Below, piece by piece: positions 61,011 through 64,000 of a stretch of 64,000 nucleotides of DNA; position 1 is the stretch's first letter, and the number at the start of each line of letters is the position of its first letter. Origin of the DNA: Aphrophora alni (Eukaryota > Arthropoda > Insecta > Hemiptera > Aphrophoridae); contig OY740769.1 of the NCBI GenBank assembly GCA_963513935.1, positions 35,367,120 through 35,431,119 of the forward strand, in the 5' to 3' direction. Below the pieces are notes generated by a model, which was given only the letters and a program-made list of their open reading frames with translations, was not told the DNA's origin and ran no database searches. The position numbers and the translations under genes are program-made.

Positions 61011-62640
61011 TAAAAGCTGAAAAAAAGTTTATAATTCTTCCACTTGAATTTTATATAATGAGGCTAAGAGGTATTCAATAATACGACTTTTTTTCTTTTC
61101 CTTACATCCTTTGAAAGGAGTTCATTACTGACGAACAGTAGAAAAGAAGGAAAAAAAACTATTTTCTTAAACATGACCAATTTATGAAATAATCCATTCT
61201 GTCTTAGTCTTCAAGTTAACAAGTACACATAATTGGATTCAATTATTTATATTATAACAATATGAAAAGATAAGCTTTTAATTATATTATGCAATTATAT
61301 AATGTATAGTGATTTAGAAATCATTACAATTGGACATTCAAAATAATTTTTTATGTTGGGTCAATTTGAAGAGTGGTTTCGAGTCAAGCTTATTAGAGAA
61401 TGACTAATAAAATTGTTAGACTTGTCTTAAAAATATATGTATTCAATTTTAAAATAAGTTTCATTTATTTAGTTTTAGGTTTAGATCCATTTAATAAATT
61501 TTACGTTTTGTTTTAGGGAGGAGGGAATGGGTAAAATATTAATATCAGGTCTGTCTTGTCCAATTCTTACTCTCTTCCGATGATGATACTATGTTAATTA
61601 AGAGCAAGGGTATCTATTTTATGCATTTTGTTTTCAAACAATGATGAACACGAGTTTTTAACCTTTCAACAACACCAAAATAAACAATGGGAAAGATGCA
61701 TCTCGATGATGTTTTTGTGTATTTTCACTTAGTCCTAAACCAAACATTGATGAAAAAGATTTTCCAAAACTGTATACGAAAAGTGAAAAAAAAAATAGTT
61801 TCTATCATTTTGCTATGTAAATTCTGAAACATAAATTTGAATAAAGGAATAATTTTATAGAATTTTATATATTAATAAATTTTCAAGTTTTTAATGTGTT
61901 ACAATATTTATCACTAACTGAAAATATTGCAACCATTTCAAGAAAACAATAAAATATCATAACAACAAATCACAGCCATTTATCAGTATTATGAAGGGAT
62001 ACAGAAATAAATACAACCGTATTTGCTGAGGGTTTGGTTGAAAAAACTATATTCCAATCTTCATTATTTTGGAAGGTAAATATGTATTCATAGTTAACAG
62101 CATTCCAGTTATCACAGCCATTATTATTATTATATTCATTAATAATTCACAGCCGTTATTATTTAAAGTACATTATTCTCCCATTTTGTAAATTTTTGAT
62201 GTATGTATTTCAAATAATTGTAAATTTTAAATAATTTCCTACAATAATTAGTAGTCATTGTGATTTACACGTTAGTTATTATGTACATATAAACCATGAT
62301 AGATGTAAAAAGAATGCAGTAACTTTTTCACTAATATATACACTCAGAAACATAAAACAATTTTTAAGATCGTTTTACCTTTAAAAACGAAACGTTTCTG
62401 CTTTATAAAATATATTCCCCGCCGTTTAGTTTATAAAGGTTGCAGGCTTAGTTATAAATTTTCATCTTACGTATTTCGTAACATCTCGTAAAAATTATAA
62501 TTTGTAAACGGTTATTAATTATTGATTTATGTGTATAAACAACATTAGTATTATTAAAAATGTAAGATAAAGCCTTAGTATGTTGGTTTTTACATATAAT
62601 TATGAAAATAAATTCTGTAAAAAATATTTCTCAAATATTC
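61011..62640. other. AT-rich DNA, no gene recognised
   Basis: The part next to 61,010 (to about 61,140) may still belong to the Penelope-like element but shows no readable reverse transcriptase motif. The rest is unremarkable. Confidence 0.4.
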
Positions 62641-62651
62641 TTAGTTACCCA

Positions 62652-62775
62652 CATCCAAAACTAAATAAAAACTGATTAACCTAAATGTCACCAAAAATTT
62701 CTGTTCTCTAGTTGTCAATAAAGACGGGAAAATTGAAAAAAAAAAAAAAAAAAAAAAAACATACTCCAAAACTAT
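62652..62775 (+). mobile_element. Poly(A)-tailed retroposon 3' end or tiny retropseudogene
   Basis: TCAATAAAGACGGGAAAATTG runs into a pure A tract (62,736-62,759, 24 A). AATAAA at 62,717-62,722 lies about 14 nt before the A tract, the arrangement of a polyadenylated RNA copied into DNA. CCAAAACTA occurs both about 80 bp before the A tract (62,656) and a few bases after it (62,766), a possible 9-bp target-site duplication. The inserted body would be only about 75 bp and resembles no gene I know. Confidence 0.4.
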
Positions 62776-64000
62776 ATTCTTATTGTACATAGAATTTTGT
62801 TAGGTTTAGGTCATTAATATTCACATTGCCCTAAAATTTAAAATTAATCGGCAGAGTCAATAATGCAAAATTATGAATTTTATGACATACCGATAGCTAT
62901 TTTTCCTTACAAGTCATTTAGGAAACGACATTTATTGAGATATTTGGCTATTTTTTTTTTCTTAAAGACTACAATTAATTGGAATATTGTTAATTCCGAT
63001 TTTAAAAAATAGTCCTTTGAGGGTTTTATTTTCTTATGACAGCTACACTCAAACAATCCACGCATACCTTTCGTGATATTTATGAATAAAATCTTCCAAG
63101 ATGTAGACAAAATATGCCCACACACATATTGCAAGTATGACAGATGCCAGACAAACAAACAGACAACAGGCATTAAAAAAAAAAAGAAAGGAATTCATGG
63201 ACTCGGGACCTCATAACGGATATATATGCAAATACGTGTAACTTTGTAACACATTAGATAAATATTTTTTAAAGGCATCATAATATCAAAGAGTGTAAAA
63301 ATCATGCTTTTGGAATTATTAATTTTTTGTTTTTTTTACATTATCAATAAAAATAATACCGAACTAATAATATAAATTTGAAATATCGAAACAAATATAA
63401 TTCATGATAGCTAAAATACTTAAAAACAATCAAAAAATATCTTAACAGATGTCCTTAAATTAAATGATATAATTTATTTAACATATTTAACGGTTTACTG
63501 TTTGGTATTTAATTAAGAGTGCTCTTATTCATTCTATAACATAATTAATCTGATACAATGATATTGAAAAAACGTTTACTATTTACTCCAAACAAGTTTT
63601 ATAAAATCTGTATTAACAAATTGAGAGTTTGTTTATTCAATAATACATTGAACTCTGATAGCTTCTATAAACGTAGCACTGTGTTTCTTTCTTTATGAAA
63701 TGTAGCGCCCATTTATCAAACAATATTGCATTTTCTTGAGAATAAACGTTGCCAGTTCAAAAAATGTCTATATATTACACTACTTAATATTAGAAGACAT
63801 TAAACTCCTATATTATCATTGTGTATAAGTTTAGAAGGGAAAATGTGGACACAATTTACGATTCCATACAACGCTGTACTCAAGACATTTATTAAATTTT
63901 AAATTCGAAATCGATTGCACAAATTTGTTTGAACTTTGTTTTAATACAATTTTGTAAACATAGTGATACAATTGTAAGGAAAACAAAGAAGCTTTTCTAA
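62776..64000. other. AT-rich DNA to window end, no gene recognised
   Basis: No exon, RNA gene or repeat of note. The 88-codon minus-strand open frame at 62,907-63,173 has no domain and lies in low-complexity sequence. Confidence 0.5.

Overview
This window is AT-rich, repeat-laden arthropod (most likely insect) nuclear DNA. The only protein gene I can reconstruct with confidence is spliced, has long introns, and belongs to the Beaten path (Beat) immunoglobulin family, which is characteristic of arthropods. There is no operon structure and there are no bacterial genes. Dinucleotide microsatellites, decayed transposons and a 4.75-kb minisatellite dominate the rest. I cannot place the species more precisely.

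Layout. Positions 1-7,450 are gene-free and hold an inverted-repeat pair (about 0.9-1.29 kb and 6.56-6.99 kb), a 194-bp CT tract and members of dispersed repeat families. Positions 7,450-12,203 are a 59-bp-unit tandem array of about 80 copies with visible higher-order structure. Positions 12.2-29.3 kb are repeat-rich intergenic DNA with (AT)n tracts, a 200-base assembly gap (22,298-22,497), a palindromic element with hammerhead-ribozyme-like cores (25,764-26,036), and three short open or exon-like stretches that I cannot identify.

The Beat gene runs on the + strand from a GC-richer putative promoter near 29.3-29.4 kb through six proposed exons: 29,531-29,627; 45,884-46,107; 47,354-47,489; 49,758-49,891; 50,669-50,906; 53,283-53,350. 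The joined frame stays open for 298 codons: putative signal peptide, two Ig domains, and a short hydrophobic tail that could direct GPI anchoring. Intron phases are 1-0-1-0-1, so each Ig domain is a two-exon module with phase-1 borders. Exons 2-6 are strongly supported; exon 1 is inferred from splice phase and promoter context. The 16-kb first intron contains a 2.36-kb TA-flanked element with long terminal inverted repeats and an internal direct duplication (35.9-38.3 kb). Intron 5 holds a perfect 25-bp-stem hairpin.

Downstream (53.7-64 kb) no intact gene is seen, but there are transposon remains: a possible piggyBac-like C-terminal fragment (58.25-58.44 kb), a second palindromic hammerhead-like element (59.02-59.25 kb), a clear GIY-YIG endonuclease fragment of a Penelope-like retroelement (60.5-61.0 kb, minus strand), and a poly(A)-tailed retroposon 3' end (62.7 kb). 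The most interesting non-gene signal is the recurrence of hammerhead-like cores in inverted pairs in the same window as a Penelope-like element, a retroelement class known to carry such ribozymes.
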